Notes: generated by a model from the letters alone, not told the origin. A stretch of 49,613 nt of DNA from a virus (IMGVR_UViG_3300010401_000808:1-49613); one strand, 5' to 3'. Shown: positions 1-8,403, counted from the first letter of the stretch. Program-made: numbers and translations.

Positions 1-1077
1 ATGCTCTTTCGCGTGGGAAAGAGCGATCGCATGCTGATCTATAACCTCCTGGAGCCGATTCCGGCGGCGCCAAAACCGACCTATCAGGTCTATCGCATAG
101 GGGGAATCGTACTGGGACAGCATCGTAAGATTGTCTACTATCAACTCCAGAGCGATGGAACCGAGAACCAACCGCTTCGGCTCGAGCGCGCCGGTGATTA
201 CCCGACATTGACCTCAGACGACGAAATCTTCGCCGCCATCATGAATATCCAAAGAGGAAGAAAACCAGAACAGTTTGTACTGACGTTTGATGTCGAGACT
301 GGAGCAACACCGAATCCCACTCCGGTGAGGCCGACATTTGATCGGCCATCCGCAGCTAGCACAGAGTCGCCGCCTCCCACTGCAGTCGAGACCGGCGCCT
401 ACGAGGATGTGATTCTTCCGTTTGGGAAGCGGTTTGCGGGAAATGACATCGTGAAGGTTACGATCAGCACGTATTACCCCGCTGTCACGAGCAACACCAA
501 GACCGTGACGACTGGCGGTGACGCTGGGACGAGCACCGAAATCAAAACAGAAACGGCCCCTCTGAAGCTGCTCGACAAGGTCGAATACCCGCAGATTCAC
601 GCACTCTATTCCTACAACATTGCAACCGGCGTAGTTGCCAGCAGGTTACGCAATCCCACGTTCACGAAGTACATCGCGAAATGTGAGAGCGATGACACGT
701 GTGATAAGCCCGTGTACGACATCCAGGCTGAGCGAGGGGTGTTCGAGACCAAGGCCATCCTGGCTTTTTCGTTTTACTGGGGCAAAAAAGACATTCAGGA
801 GAAGCTCTCGGGGAAGGATCTGGTGCCTGTACCTACCCTTGGTTTTGCGCTAACGAATCCCGCCGAGAATTTCTTTTTCGGATTTAGCAGCGAGTTTCCA
901 AGGAATGTTCAATGGGTGTATGGCTATCACTACGGGAAAGTGAGGACCCGCGGTCTGATTCAGGCCAATGACAATCGATCGGGTGCCGATCCTTTGGTGG
1001 GCTCCCGATTTCGGGGGAATGTGTTCGTGGGCGTAACCTTCAATATCAACTTCATCAAGGAGCTTTTCGCCCCATAA
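1..1077 (+). CDS. Unrecognised protein, probably cut at its N-terminus by the window edge
   Basis: The frame is open from base 1 to a stop at 1075-1077 (358 codons). The ATG at base 1 coincides with the window edge, so the true start may lie upstream. I recognise no family. About residues 95-135 form a Pro/Thr/Ser-rich linker. The last 100 residues alternate aromatic and polar residues and end in VTFNINFIKELFAP, which could be the final strands of an envelope beta-barrel; this is a guess. No signal peptide is visible in what is present. It runs convergently towards alaS, with only about 10 bases between the two stop codons. Confidence 0.6.
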   Translation: MLFRVGKSDRMLIYNLLEPIPAAPKPTYQVYRIGGIVLGQHRKIVYYQLQSDGTENQPLRLERAGDYPTLTSDDEIFAAIMNIQRGRKPEQFVLTFDVETGATPNPTPVRPTFDRPSAASTESPPPTAVETGAYEDVILPFGKRFAGNDIVKVTISTYYPAVTSNTKTVTTGGDAGTSTEIKTETAPLKLLDKVEYPQIHALYSYNIATGVVASRLRNPTFTKYIAKCESDDTCDKPVYDIQAERGVFETKAILAFSFYWGKKDIQEKLSGKDLVPVPTLGFALTNPAENFFFGFSSEFPRNVQWVYGYHYGKVRTRGLIQANDNRSGADPLVGSRFRGNVFVGVTFNINFIKELFAP

Positions 1078-1087
1078 CTCCCCTAAG

Positions 1088-2956
1088 TCACGTTCGGGGC
1101 AATTCGCCCGCGGGCTCGGACTCCGGAGCGGTCGGGGCTCCGTCCGGACTGCCATTGTCGAGGACGGCCTTGATGCGCCTGACGCCGGCGGAGCTTGCTT
1201 CTTCTTTGAGGATCCGGAAACGGCCGATCTGGGCGGTGTGGCCGACGTGGGGACCGCCGCAGATTTCGGATGAAAAGTCGCCGACCACGTAGACCTTGAT
1301 CCTGTCGCCGTAACGGTCCTCGAAAAGGCCGATCGCGCCGCGCGCTCTGGCCTCATCGACAGTCATCTCTTCGTAGTGAACCGGGAGGTCGCGGGCAATG
1401 GCGTCGTTTACAAGGCCTTCAACTTTTTTGATCTCTTCTGCAGTCATCTTCTGAGGATGCGAAAAGTCGAAACGCATGCGATCGGCGGTGATGTTCGAAC
1501 CGCGCTGCTCGACCGAAGTTCCGAGAACCTTGCGCAGCGCCTGGTGCAACAGGTGCGTCGCCGTGTGATAGCGCGTCGACGTCCACGAGTGGTCGGCGAG
1601 GCCGCCTTTGAATTTCCTCTCCGCGCCCTGGCGCGAACGGTCCTGGTGCGCCTTCATTGCGGTGTTCCAGGAGTCGCTGTTCACTTTTCTGCCAAGGACT
1701 TCCTCTGTGAGTTCCCTCGGGAAGCCGAACGACTCGTAAAGATAGAAGGCGGTTTCGCCGGAAATTTCCGGGCTGCTGCCGATCTCCCGGCCGACGCGTT
1801 CCACCTCGCGCAAACCGTTCTGCAGCGTGCGCGAAAACTTGTCCTCCTCGGCGTTGAGTTCGGCTGTGATACGGCCGGCGTTCTTTTGAAGTTCCGGATA
1901 GGCCTTGCCGAACAACCGGACGGCTTCCTGCGCGATCTTTGCAGTGAAGGAACCGGCAATCCCCAACTGACGCCCATAGCGGACCGCGCGGCGGATCAGG
2001 CGGCGCAGGATGTATCCCTGATCGACGTTCGAGGGGCTTACTGCATGGGGATCGCCGAGAATGAACGCAGCCGTGCGGATATGGTCGGCAATCACGCGCA
2101 TGGCCGTGTCGTCTTCGGGATGGTTGCCGTAGGTCTTGTTCGAGAGCGCGGCAATCGTGGACAGAAGAGACTGGAAGGTGTCGATCTGAAACACGCTTTG
2201 GAGGCCGCCGAGCGCCACCAGCGTGCGTTCGAGGCCCATCCCGGTGTCGACGTTGCGTTGCGCGAGCGGTTCGAACCGGCCCTCCGGCGTCTTGTTGAAC
2301 TCCATGAAGACGTTGTTCCAGATCTCGACGAAACGCCCGCAATCGCAATTGGGATGGCAGGCGGGGCCGAAAGCCAGGTCGTGGGAGACGCCCGTGTCAT
2401 AAAAGATTTCGGTGTCGGGACCGCACGGCCCGGTCGCCCCGGCCGGCCCCCACCAGTTCTTCCCTTTGGGATACGCGAAGATGCGCTCGTTGGGTTTCGC
2501 GTCGACGCCCCGCGTCTTGAAAGCGTCCTGCCAGAGTTGGATCGACTCCACGTCGAGCGGCGCGTCGATGTCGCCTTCGAAGACGGTGACGTAAATCCGG
2601 AACGGATCGATGTTCAGCCAGTCCGCGCTGGTCAGAAACTCGAAGGACCAGGGAATCGATTCCTTCTTGAAATAGTCGCCGAGCGACCAGTTGCCCAGCA
2701 TTTCGAAGAACGTGAGATGCCGGTTGTCGCCCACCTCGTCGATGTCTCCCGTGCGGACGCACTTTTGGGCATTCGCCAGCCGCGTTCCGGCGGGGTGCTT
2801 TCCGCCGAGCAGATACGGCACGAGCGGATGCATACCCGCCGTCGTGAACAAGACCGTTGGGTCGTTCTCCGGGATCACCGACGCCGACGGGATCACGGCG
2901 TGTCCCTTCGCGCGGAAGAATTCGAGGAATCGGCTACGGAGTTCGTCGGTCGTCAT
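1088..2956 (-). CDS. alaS: Alanyl-tRNA synthetase lacking the C-terminal (C-Ala) domain
   Basis: Charges tRNA-Ala with alanine in the cytoplasm. The N-terminus has the class II catalytic core of AlaRS: residues 1-100 contain the typical FFRAKGH, FTTAGMHPLVPYLLG and NRHLTFFEMLGNWSLGDYF motifs. The editing domain is present, with zinc-site motif HTATH at residues 464-468 and CGGPH at 566-570. The protein ends about 40 residues after that with an acidic, Pro-rich tail. At 622 aa it is about 250 residues shorter than the common bacterial enzyme, which continues with the DHHA1/C-Ala region used for dimerisation and tRNA elbow contact. The stop is followed at once by the convergent neighbouring gene, and no continuation is visible in another frame, so this looks like a natural short form rather than a recent frameshift. 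Confidence 0.95.
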   Translation of the reverse strand: MTTDELRSRFLEFFRAKGHAVIPSASVIPENDPTVLFTTAGMHPLVPYLLGGKHPAGTRLANAQKCVRTGDIDEVGDNRHLTFFEMLGNWSLGDYFKKESIPWSFEFLTSADWLNIDPFRIYVTVFEGDIDAPLDVESIQLWQDAFKTRGVDAKPNERIFAYPKGKNWWGPAGATGPCGPDTEIFYDTGVSHDLAFGPACHPNCDCGRFVEIWNNVFMEFNKTPEGRFEPLAQRNVDTGMGLERTLVALGGLQSVFQIDTFQSLLSTIAALSNKTYGNHPEDDTAMRVIADHIRTAAFILGDPHAVSPSNVDQGYILRRLIRRAVRYGRQLGIAGSFTAKIAQEAVRLFGKAYPELQKNAGRITAELNAEEDKFSRTLQNGLREVERVGREIGSSPEISGETAFYLYESFGFPRELTEEVLGRKVNSDSWNTAMKAHQDRSRQGAERKFKGGLADHSWTSTRYHTATHLLHQALRKVLGTSVEQRGSNITADRMRFDFSHPQKMTAEEIKKVEGLVNDAIARDLPVHYEEMTVDEARARGAIGLFEDRYGDRIKVYVVGDFSSEICGGPHVGHTAQIGRFRILKEEASSAGVRRIKAVLDNGSPDGAPTAPESEPAGELPRT

Positions 2957-3575
2957 AGTTCTTCAGATGAGCGCGCTGGAGCTCGCCCGGCGTTTTTCAA
3001 GTGCATGACGAAAACTGTACAGTCTATCGTCTGTGGAGACAACCCAGGGAGGCTTTGCACAGAAAGTCGAGGACTGTTTTCGAGCGGGCGCGCTCCCCCC
3101 GCGAGAGGGTGGCCGAAGGCCGGGTGATGGCGCGCGCATGGGCCCTCATCCGGCCTTCGGCCCACCTTCTCCCGGGGGAGAAGGCCGCGCGAACACCTGC
3201 CGGACTTTTGTGCAAAGTCGGCCAATTCAAAATGAGCGAAACGGAAGAGTTCCGGCGTTGTTCCTGGGAGCATAGAGAAACCGTTGTCCGTCTGGCGCAA
3301 CATCGAAGCCCGTTCGCCCGAGAATTTGATAGAGTCCAGGCTGCTCGCAGGGAGATAGTGACATGTCGGGCGCGAGTTTAATGCGTTAACTCACGGATTC
3401 GCACTGACACCCGCTCGAAGAACGGCACTCCTGACTGCACTGTATCAATGATCGGAACGAAACTAGCTTTCAACAGCCAAAACACGGATATCCGCCGCAT
3501 CGCCGAGGCCCTCGGCGTCACCGCCATTCTCGTAAGCAGCGCCACGTTCGCCATGCGTCGCGCAGGAGATTCAGA
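2957..3575. other. Intergenic region between alaS and the Kelch gene
   Basis: About 620 bases lie between the divergent alaS and Kelch genes. The first half contains the MITE-like element at 3053-3218. The second half contains only a doubtful 43-codon frame (3448-3579). I see no clear sigma70 promoter. The long frames here overlap the palindromic element and have the composition of non-coding shadows. Confidence 0.6.
3053..3218. repeat. MITE-like palindromic element with terminal inverted repeats
   Basis: The ends are imperfect inverted repeats. CTTTGCACAGAAAGTC starts at 3053, and its reverse complement, with one base missing, ends at 3218. Inside them is a long hairpin: GGTGGCCGAAGGCCGGGTGA (3109-3128) pairs, with a mismatch and a one-base bulge, with the segment near 3145-3165, and GAGAGGG pairs with CCTTCTCCC-type sequence further out. 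The nested symmetry and lack of coding capacity fit a non-autonomous mobile repeat (MITE or REP/BIME-like). A survey of the host genome for further copies would confirm it. No target-site duplication is obvious. Confidence 0.6.
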
Positions 3576-3579
3576 ATGA
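3448..3579 (+). other. Doubtful 43-codon frame upstream of the Kelch gene
   Basis: An ATG-started frame ends in an ATGA-type overlap with the Kelch start (stop 3577-3579, Kelch ATG 3576-3578). The peptide contains IRRIAEALGVTAILVSS, which faintly resembles the part of TolB-like regulator proteins that reads I.ELGV.AVL.G. It could be a worn remnant of such a gene or a small leader peptide coupled to the Kelch gene. I see no ribosome binding site. Confidence 0.2.
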
Positions 3580-6284
3580 AACTGTCAGTACGAGGCCTTG
3601 CTTCGATCCTTGCCATTGCGTGGGTGTTCAGTAGCGCAACTCCAATCCATGCTCAGGGTACCGCGTTCACTTATCAGGGCAGACTCAGCGACGGCGGCAC
3701 TCCGGCAAACGGGAACTATGACTTTCAATTCAAATTGTTCGACACTGCGACTGTAGGCACAGGTGGGCAGCAAGGTTCCATCGTTGCCCTCCCCAACCAG
3801 ACGGTGACCAGTGGCTTGTTCACCGTGACGCTCGATTTCGGCGCCGCGCCGTTTCCCGGCGCCGACCGTTTCCTGGAGATTGCCGTCAAACCGGTAGCGG
3901 CGGGAGCGTTTACGACGCTGGTTCCCAGACAGCCCATCCATTCCACGCCATACGCCCTTCGCAGTCTCGGAGCGCTTGCAGCCGACGGACTGTCGCTGGC
4001 ATGCGTGAGCTGTGTGACAAGCGGCCAGATCGCCAGCGTCAACGCAAGCGCCATAGTGGGAGCGCTTCCTTCAGGGAGTGTTGGAGCTGCGCAACTCGCG
4101 GCTGGCGCGGCGGCGGCGAACCTCAATGTCGCCAATCAAAGCGGCGTGGCCAGCGGCGGGCTGGTGTTGTCCGACACTGAAAACACTGCCCTCCTCAATG
4201 CCGGCTATATCCGGATTGGCGTGACAGCGACCTCCGACGTATGGCTGATGCGCGCCAATGGGACCTCCCCGTCCGCGCGCGGCTACCAATCTGCGGTGTG
4301 GACGGGCAGCGAGATGATTGTCTGGGGCGGATACAGCGGCGTCTTTTCCAACGACGGCGGGCGCTACAATCCCGCCGGTAACAGTTGGACGGCAATCACC
4401 ACCACGGACGCGCCATCCGCGCGCTACTATCACTCGGGCGTATGGACGGGCAGCGAAATGATCGTTTGGGGCGGATTCGGCAGTAGCGCATTCGTGAACG
4501 ATGGCGGGCGCTACAATCCCGCGGCCAACAGTTGGACGGCCGTCACCACCACTGGCGCACCCGCCGCGAGGTACTACCACACGGCGGTATGGACGGGCAC
4601 TGAGATGATCATCTGGGGCGGAAACAGCGGGAGCTCCCGGAACGACGGTGGGCGTTACAATCCCGCCAGCAACACTTGGACAGCCGTCACCGCCCTCGGA
4701 GCGCCCGCCGCGCGCTACTTGCATACGGCGGTATGGACGGGCGCTGAGATGATCATCTGGGGCGGATCCAACCCCAGCTATCTGAGCGATGGCGGCCGCT
4801 ATAATCCCGCCGGCAACAGCTGGACTTCCGTTACGGCCACAGGCGCGCCCAGCGCGCGGTACTTGCACACGTCGGTTTGGACGGGCACCGAGATGATCGT
4901 CTGGGGTGGAGACTTTGGCGGCTCTTTGAACGATGGGGGGCGCTATAACCCGGCCAGTAACAGTTGGACGGCCGTCACCACCACAGGCGCGCCCACCGCG
5001 CGCACCTTGCACACAGCGGTATGGACCGGCAGCGAGATGATTGTCTGGGGCGGAGTCAACCCCGGCTATCTGAACACCGGCGGGCGCTACAATCCTGCCG
5101 GTAACAGTTGGACAGCCATGACCACTACCGGAGCGCCCGCCGCGCGCGACTATCACGCGGCGGTATGGACGGGCAGCGAAATGATTGTCTGGGGCGGATC
5201 CAACCCCGTTTTTCTGAGCGATGGCGGGCGCTACAATCCCGCCGGCAACAGTTGGACGGCTATCACCACCGCCGGCGTGCCCTCGGCGCGGTCCTTGCAC
5301 ACGGCGGTGTGGACGGGCAGCGAGATGATCGTCTGGGGCGGATCCAGTGCCAGCCAGTTGAACGACGGGGGGCGTTACAATCCGGCAGGGAATATTTGGA
5401 CAGCGGTGAGCACCATGGGCGCGCCCTCGGGGCGCAGTTCGCACACGGCAGTGTGGACGGGCAGCGAGATGGTTATCTGGGGCGGATACAACGGCTCCCC
5501 TTTGAACGACGGAGCGCGGTACAGTCCGGCGGGGAACAGTTGGACGGCGGTGAGCGGCGTGGGGGCGCCCTCGGGGCGCAGTTCGCACACGGCAGTGTGG
5601 ACGGGCACCGAGATGATCGTCTGGGGCGGATACGGCGGCGTCAGCCAGTTGAACGACGGGGGGCGGTACAATCCGGCAGGGAACATTTGGACAACGGTGA
5701 GCACCATTGGGGCGCCCTCGGCGCGCAGCTCGCACACGGCAGTGTGGACGGGCAGCGAGATGATCGTCTGGGGCGGAAACAACGCCAGCTATTTGAATGA
5801 CGGGGGACGGTACAATCCGGCGGGGAACAGTTGGGTGGCGGTGAGCGGGACGGGGGCGCCCTCGATACGTTATGCGCACACGGCGGTGTGGACAGGCAGC
5901 GAGATGATCGTCTGGGGCGGATTCAATGGGAGCTATTTGAACAGCGGGGGGCGGTACAGTCCGGCGGGGAACAGTTGGACGGCGGTAAGCGGCACGGGGG
6001 CACCCTCGGTACGCTATGCGCACACGGCGGTGTGGACGGGCAGCGAGATGATTGTCTGGGGCGGATACAACGGCAACTACTTGAACGACGGGGGACGGTA
6101 TAGTCCGGCGGGGAACAGTTGGGCGGCCGTAAGCGCCGCGGGGGCGCCCTCGGCACGTTATTCTCATACGTCAGCGTGGACAGGCAGCGAGATGATCGTC
6201 TGGGGTGGATTCGGCGGTAGCTTTTTGAACGACACGTTTAGCTACACACCCGGCCGCTTGATGTATCTCTATCGGCGGCCATGA
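3576..6284 (+). CDS. Secreted Kelch-repeat protein with 14 near-identical repeats
   Basis: An AGGAG site eight bases before the ATG supports this start. Residues 1-26 are a Sec signal peptide ending TPIHAQ. Residues 28-130 form an N-terminal domain beginning FTYQGRLSDGGTPANG and ending HSTPYALRS, a module seen at the N-terminus of many secreted proteins of environmental bacteria. From about residue 235 there are 14 tandem repeats of 47-48 residues. Each has the Kelch pattern HTAVWTGSEMIVWGG, then NDGGRYNPAGNSWTAV. Fourteen blades would make two seven-bladed propellers. The protein is probably exported to the periplasm or cell surface; ligand unknown. The repeats are also very similar as DNA (about 141-144 bases each), most strikingly the later ones, which points to recent unequal exchange or gene conversion. 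Confidence 0.85.
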   Translation: MKLSVRGLASILAIAWVFSSATPIHAQGTAFTYQGRLSDGGTPANGNYDFQFKLFDTATVGTGGQQGSIVALPNQTVTSGLFTVTLDFGAAPFPGADRFLEIAVKPVAAGAFTTLVPRQPIHSTPYALRSLGALAADGLSLACVSCVTSGQIASVNASAIVGALPSGSVGAAQLAAGAAAANLNVANQSGVASGGLVLSDTENTALLNAGYIRIGVTATSDVWLMRANGTSPSARGYQSAVWTGSEMIVWGGYSGVFSNDGGRYNPAGNSWTAITTTDAPSARYYHSGVWTGSEMIVWGGFGSSAFVNDGGRYNPAANSWTAVTTTGAPAARYYHTAVWTGTEMIIWGGNSGSSRNDGGRYNPASNTWTAVTALGAPAARYLHTAVWTGAEMIIWGGSNPSYLSDGGRYNPAGNSWTSVTATGAPSARYLHTSVWTGTEMIVWGGDFGGSLNDGGRYNPASNSWTAVTTTGAPTARTLHTAVWTGSEMIVWGGVNPGYLNTGGRYNPAGNSWTAMTTTGAPAARDYHAAVWTGSEMIVWGGSNPVFLSDGGRYNPAGNSWTAITTAGVPSARSLHTAVWTGSEMIVWGGSSASQLNDGGRYNPAGNIWTAVSTMGAPSGRSSHTAVWTGSEMVIWGGYNGSPLNDGARYSPAGNSWTAVSGVGAPSGRSSHTAVWTGTEMIVWGGYGGVSQLNDGGRYNPAGNIWTTVSTIGAPSARSSHTAVWTGSEMIVWGGNNASYLNDGGRYNPAGNSWVAVSGTGAPSIRYAHTAVWTGSEMIVWGGFNGSYLNSGGRYSPAGNSWTAVSGTGAPSVRYAHTAVWTGSEMIVWGGYNGNYLNDGGRYSPAGNSWAAVSAAGAPSARYSHTSAWTGSEMIVWGGFGGSFLNDTFSYTPGRLMYLYRRP
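4281..6240 (+). repeat. Tandem array of 14 Kelch-coding units of about 141-144 bp
   Basis: The segment GTGTGGACGGGCAGCGAGAT and close variants recur at regular spacing through the array. Units between about 5380 and 6180 are nearly identical; those between 4281 and 5380 differ more at third codon positions. The array is in frame throughout. It is likely to be unstable in copy number and hard to assemble from short reads. Confidence 0.85.
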
Positions 6285-6503
6285 ATCGGGGCATCAAGAG
6301 AGTATGCGACCTGTCCGGCGGCCATCCCTCTCCATATCGCGGCTGCCACCCGCTAGACGAATCCCGAATTGAAGCGATTCATTAGAGCTGCGCCGGACTC
6401 CATCGCTGCGAATCCCGAATCTGGCGAACCGTAAACTTGCCAAAGCGTCGAGGTTGCCCCTACTCTTTCATTCTGGCGGCGTCTGGAAGAGCGGGGATAA
6501 GCC

Positions 6504-7424
6504 GTGGATATGACGCAATCACAATATGATCGCGGCCATTTTGTTGAGGTCCTGCGAGGCAGTTCCATTATCCGGAAACCGCAGGACCGTAGCCACGGGC
6601 GCACACTTTTCATCGTCGGTTATCTTTTATGGCTAAGTGGATTTCTCGCGCTCCTGGCCGTCATTTGGTTTGGCACACAGGACGATCCAGACGATTATTC
6701 AATCCCAGGTCTAATCGCACAGCGTGATCACGCCGCCGCAACGAGCATTTTGGGTGTCATCCCCATTCTATTGATAACAGCCGGGTGGGTCGCTGGCGTC
6801 TATTTGATGAACAAGGGGCAGCGCATGCAGACGCCGGATGTGTTTAGCGAACTTGATCGGTTGCCCGATCGGCGTCCGATCTTGTTCCTACGGCCGTTCT
6901 CGCGAGACAACACCGAGGGCTTTTTCAAATTCAGGACGTCTACAGGAGACGGATTTGAGATGACGGTCGCCAAAGAAATGCGCAAGGTTGGACCGGTGAT
7001 TGCCGTAGGGAAACCCGGTGAAGCACTACCTCCGATTGGCGCAGCGCGATTCTACATTGGCGACGAGTACTGGAAGCCGACGATTATCGAAATCCTGGCA
7101 GCAAGCCAGTTCATTCTGCTGGTGTATGGTTCGACTGCCGGTTTGCTCTGGGAACTCCAGCAGATCGTTGAATCAATAGATCCCTCGAAACTGATTATTT
7201 GCATACCAAGGCAGCGCAATCTGGGGCGCGAGCATGCGGCGTGGCAGGAGTTCAGAGAAAAAACGCGCCACATATTCCCCCAACCGCTGCCTGAAAGCGT
7301 TGAGTCGGCAATCTTTTTGCGTTTCGAAGAGTCGTGGAAACCTGCTTTGGTCGGCGTTGGCGGGAGTCGCACAGGAAAACGGGCAATTCGTAAGGCGCTG
7401 CACGCTTGCATTGGGCCGCCATGA
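6504..7424 (+). CDS. Two-TM membrane protein with a TIR-like cytosolic domain
   Basis: 306 aa from a GTG at 6504; an in-frame ATG at 6510 is an alternative start. Residues about 34-56 and 82-101 are hydrophobic membrane segments. The rest (115-306) is soluble. It has the motif PILFLRPFSRDN, then GPVIAVGKPGEALPPIGAARFYIGD, then a hydrophobic strand FILLVYGSTAGLLWELQQIV. The alternating strand/helix layout and the WEL motif resemble TIR-domain NADases, where the Glu after a strand and aromatic residue is catalytic; this assignment is inference. Such membrane-tethered TIR-like proteins occur in bacteria, sometimes near defence genes. It lies directly beside the tRNA-Arg integration site, a common place for defence cargo. 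No partner gene is visible next to it. Confidence 0.6.
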   Translation: MDMTQSQYDRGHFVEVLRGSSIIRKPQDRSHGRTLFIVGYLLWLSGFLALLAVIWFGTQDDPDDYSIPGLIAQRDHAAATSILGVIPILLITAGWVAGVYLMNKGQRMQTPDVFSELDRLPDRRPILFLRPFSRDNTEGFFKFRTSTGDGFEMTVAKEMRKVGPVIAVGKPGEALPPIGAARFYIGDEYWKPTIIEILAASQFILLVYGSTAGLLWELQQIVESIDPSKLIICIPRQRNLGREHAAWQEFREKTRHIFPQPLPESVESAIFLRFEESWKPALVGVGGSRTGKRAIRKALHACIGPP

Positions 7425-7480
7425 TCTCGGCATCACCACCGAAGCAGTAAGAAGAAGGTGTCGAGGCCGAAGGGGAAAGA

Positions 7481-7504
7481 AAGAGCCGCTTGGCAGCGGC
7501 TCTT
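7481..7504 (-). terminator. Intrinsic terminator of the disrupted tRNA-Arg gene
   Basis: AAGAGCCGC (7481-7489) and GCGGCTCTT (7496-7504) form a perfect 9-bp stem with a 6-base loop. On the minus strand the stem is followed by TCTTTCCCC. It sits four bases after the tRNA 3' end, as expected for a host tRNA terminator. It therefore marks the host side of the junction. Confidence 0.8.
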
Positions 7505-7507
7505 CTA

Positions 7508-7549
7508 TGCGCCCGAGACGATTCGAACGTCCGACCTTTGGTTTCGGAG
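7508..7549 (-). other. attL candidate: 3' half of tRNA-Arg(CCG)
   Basis: Read on the minus strand this is an exact tRNA 3' half. It has anticodon loop CTCCGAA (anticodon CCG), anticodon stem strand ACCAA, variable loop AGGTC, T-arm GGACG-TTCGAAT-CGTCT, acceptor strand CGGGCGC and discriminator A. The sequence just 5' of the loop (CAGTG) cannot pair with ACCAA, and no matching GCGCCCG acceptor strand, D-arm or 5' half exists upstream. A tyrosine recombinase that crosses over at the anticodon loop leaves exactly this. No second copy of these 42 bases is visible in the window. Confidence 0.85.
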
Positions 7550-7601
7550 CACTGTTTTCGACAAGGCGTGAGCATACACCACGCGCGAAATCGTCCGCCG
7601 T

Positions 7602-7931
7602 TCAATGGCTTGCACGCTTCCACCACCCCGGCTTTATTTGGTTTTTGCTCGTTATGAGTGCGTTTCTGGTGGCAGGAATGGTGGCAGCTTTTAGGGGGTG
7701 AGTGTGGCGCTCAATGAACGCGTCGAGGTCGCGCTTTGAAAACTGCTGGCGGCGCCGCGGTTGGTCGGCCGGGCCGGATTTCGTTCGGTCCTTCGATCGC
7801 TTCGGCAGGTGGATGACTTCGATGAGGCCTTGCGCGACGTAATCGTAAAACGTCCACAAACCCACCCCCAGGTACTTCGCTGCTTGGGCCGAGGTTAAAA
7901 CGGCCGGTACGATTTCGGATCCGCCACTCAT
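7602..7931 (-). CDS. Excisionase-like MerR-type HTH protein
   Basis: 109 aa. Residues 10-45 (LTSAQAAKYLGVGLWTFYDYVAQGLIEV) match the HTH_17/excisionase fold. They are followed by an arginine-rich wing and FSKRDLDAFIERH, a typical end of this domain. It starts in an ATGA overlap with the stop of the upstream gene and ends about 50 bases from the attL candidate. By position and fold it is most likely the Xis-type directionality factor of the prophage, but a transcriptional role is possible. Confidence 0.75.
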   Translation of the reverse strand: MSGGSEIVPAVLTSAQAAKYLGVGLWTFYDYVAQGLIEVIHLPKRSKDRTKSGPADQPRRRQQFSKRDLDAFIERHTHPLKAATIPATRNALITSKNQIKPGWWKRASH

Positions 7932-8176
7932 GCCTCGCTGCTCACCCCTCCCGTTAAAGTGTTTTCGCTGTCCGCTACCGGCATCGCGACTTCGCAGTAC
8001 CAGCTTTCACTCGGTGCCTCGCACTTCGGGCAGTACGGCAAAAGTTCTTTTGCTTCGAGCGATGCTCCGACAACGACACGCATGGTTTTCAGGGCGTGCT
8101 CGTGATCGACGCTCTCTGAGAACTGCAGTACGGCTTGACGGTGTTGGCAGGGACAGAGACAGAGGACGTGCGTCAT
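7928..8176 (-). CDS. Small Cys-rich protein, unknown function
   Basis: 82 aa, with CLCPC and CQH near the N-terminus and CPKCEAPSESWYC in the middle. These four or more Cys residues could hold a zinc ion. It is coupled at both ends by ATGA overlaps, with the excisionase gene downstream and the 76-aa gene upstream, so it belongs to the four-gene leftward operon driven from about 8700. No family recognised. Confidence 0.6.
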   Translation of the reverse strand: MTHVLCLCPCQHRQAVLQFSESVDHEHALKTMRVVVGASLEAKELLPYCPKCEAPSESWYCEVAMPVADSENTLTGGVSSEA

Positions 8177-8403
8177 ACCGTTGCACCTCCGTCGATCTTG
8201 TCGGCCTTATCGAGCAGCAGCATGGCCAGATGCCGCGCCGTGTCCGGAGGCAGCGATACCCAAGTCACCGGCACGTTGCCGAAGTTCAAGCGGACCTGCT
8301 TTCCCTCGATCACGACGGAGCCAAGTAACTCACCTTTGTCGTGAGGGTTTAACTTCCCGTGTGGAAAGCGTCCGGTGGCTCCGAGTTTAGGCGGTGTAGG
8401 CAT
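8173..8403 (-). CDS. Small hypothetical protein of the leftward operon
   Basis: 76 aa; contains KQVRLNFGNVPVTWVSLPPDTARHLAMLLLDKADKI, that is, a short beta-rich segment followed by a helix. Phages carry many proteins of this size with this layout, but I cannot name a family. It lies between the XRE regulator (6-base gap) and the Cys-rich gene (ATGA overlap). Confidence 0.6.
   Translation of the reverse strand: MPTPPKLGATGRFPHGKLNPHDKGELLGSVVIEGKQVRLNFGNVPVTWVSLPPDTARHLAMLLLDKADKIDGGATV

Noticed and set aside
1376-3127. 583-codon plus-strand frame opposite alaS
   Set aside because: Antisense of a certain synthetase gene; no domain features.
4071-6167. 698-codon open frame on the minus strand across the Kelch array
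   Set aside because: Arg/Pro/His-rich repetitive shadow of the strongly supported Kelch gene; arises from the repeats.
4281-6240. CRISPR-like array
   Set aside because: Repeats are about 140 bases, in frame and encode Kelch blades; no spacer structure.
7508-7600. Complete tRNA gene at the left junction
   Set aside because: Only the 3' half fits; the 5' acceptor, D-arm and 5' anticodon strand cannot be found in the adjoining 60 bases.
7234-7701. 155-codon plus-strand frame across the junction
   Set aside because: Runs through the end of the TIR-like gene in another frame, the terminator and the tRNA fragment; no ribosome site.
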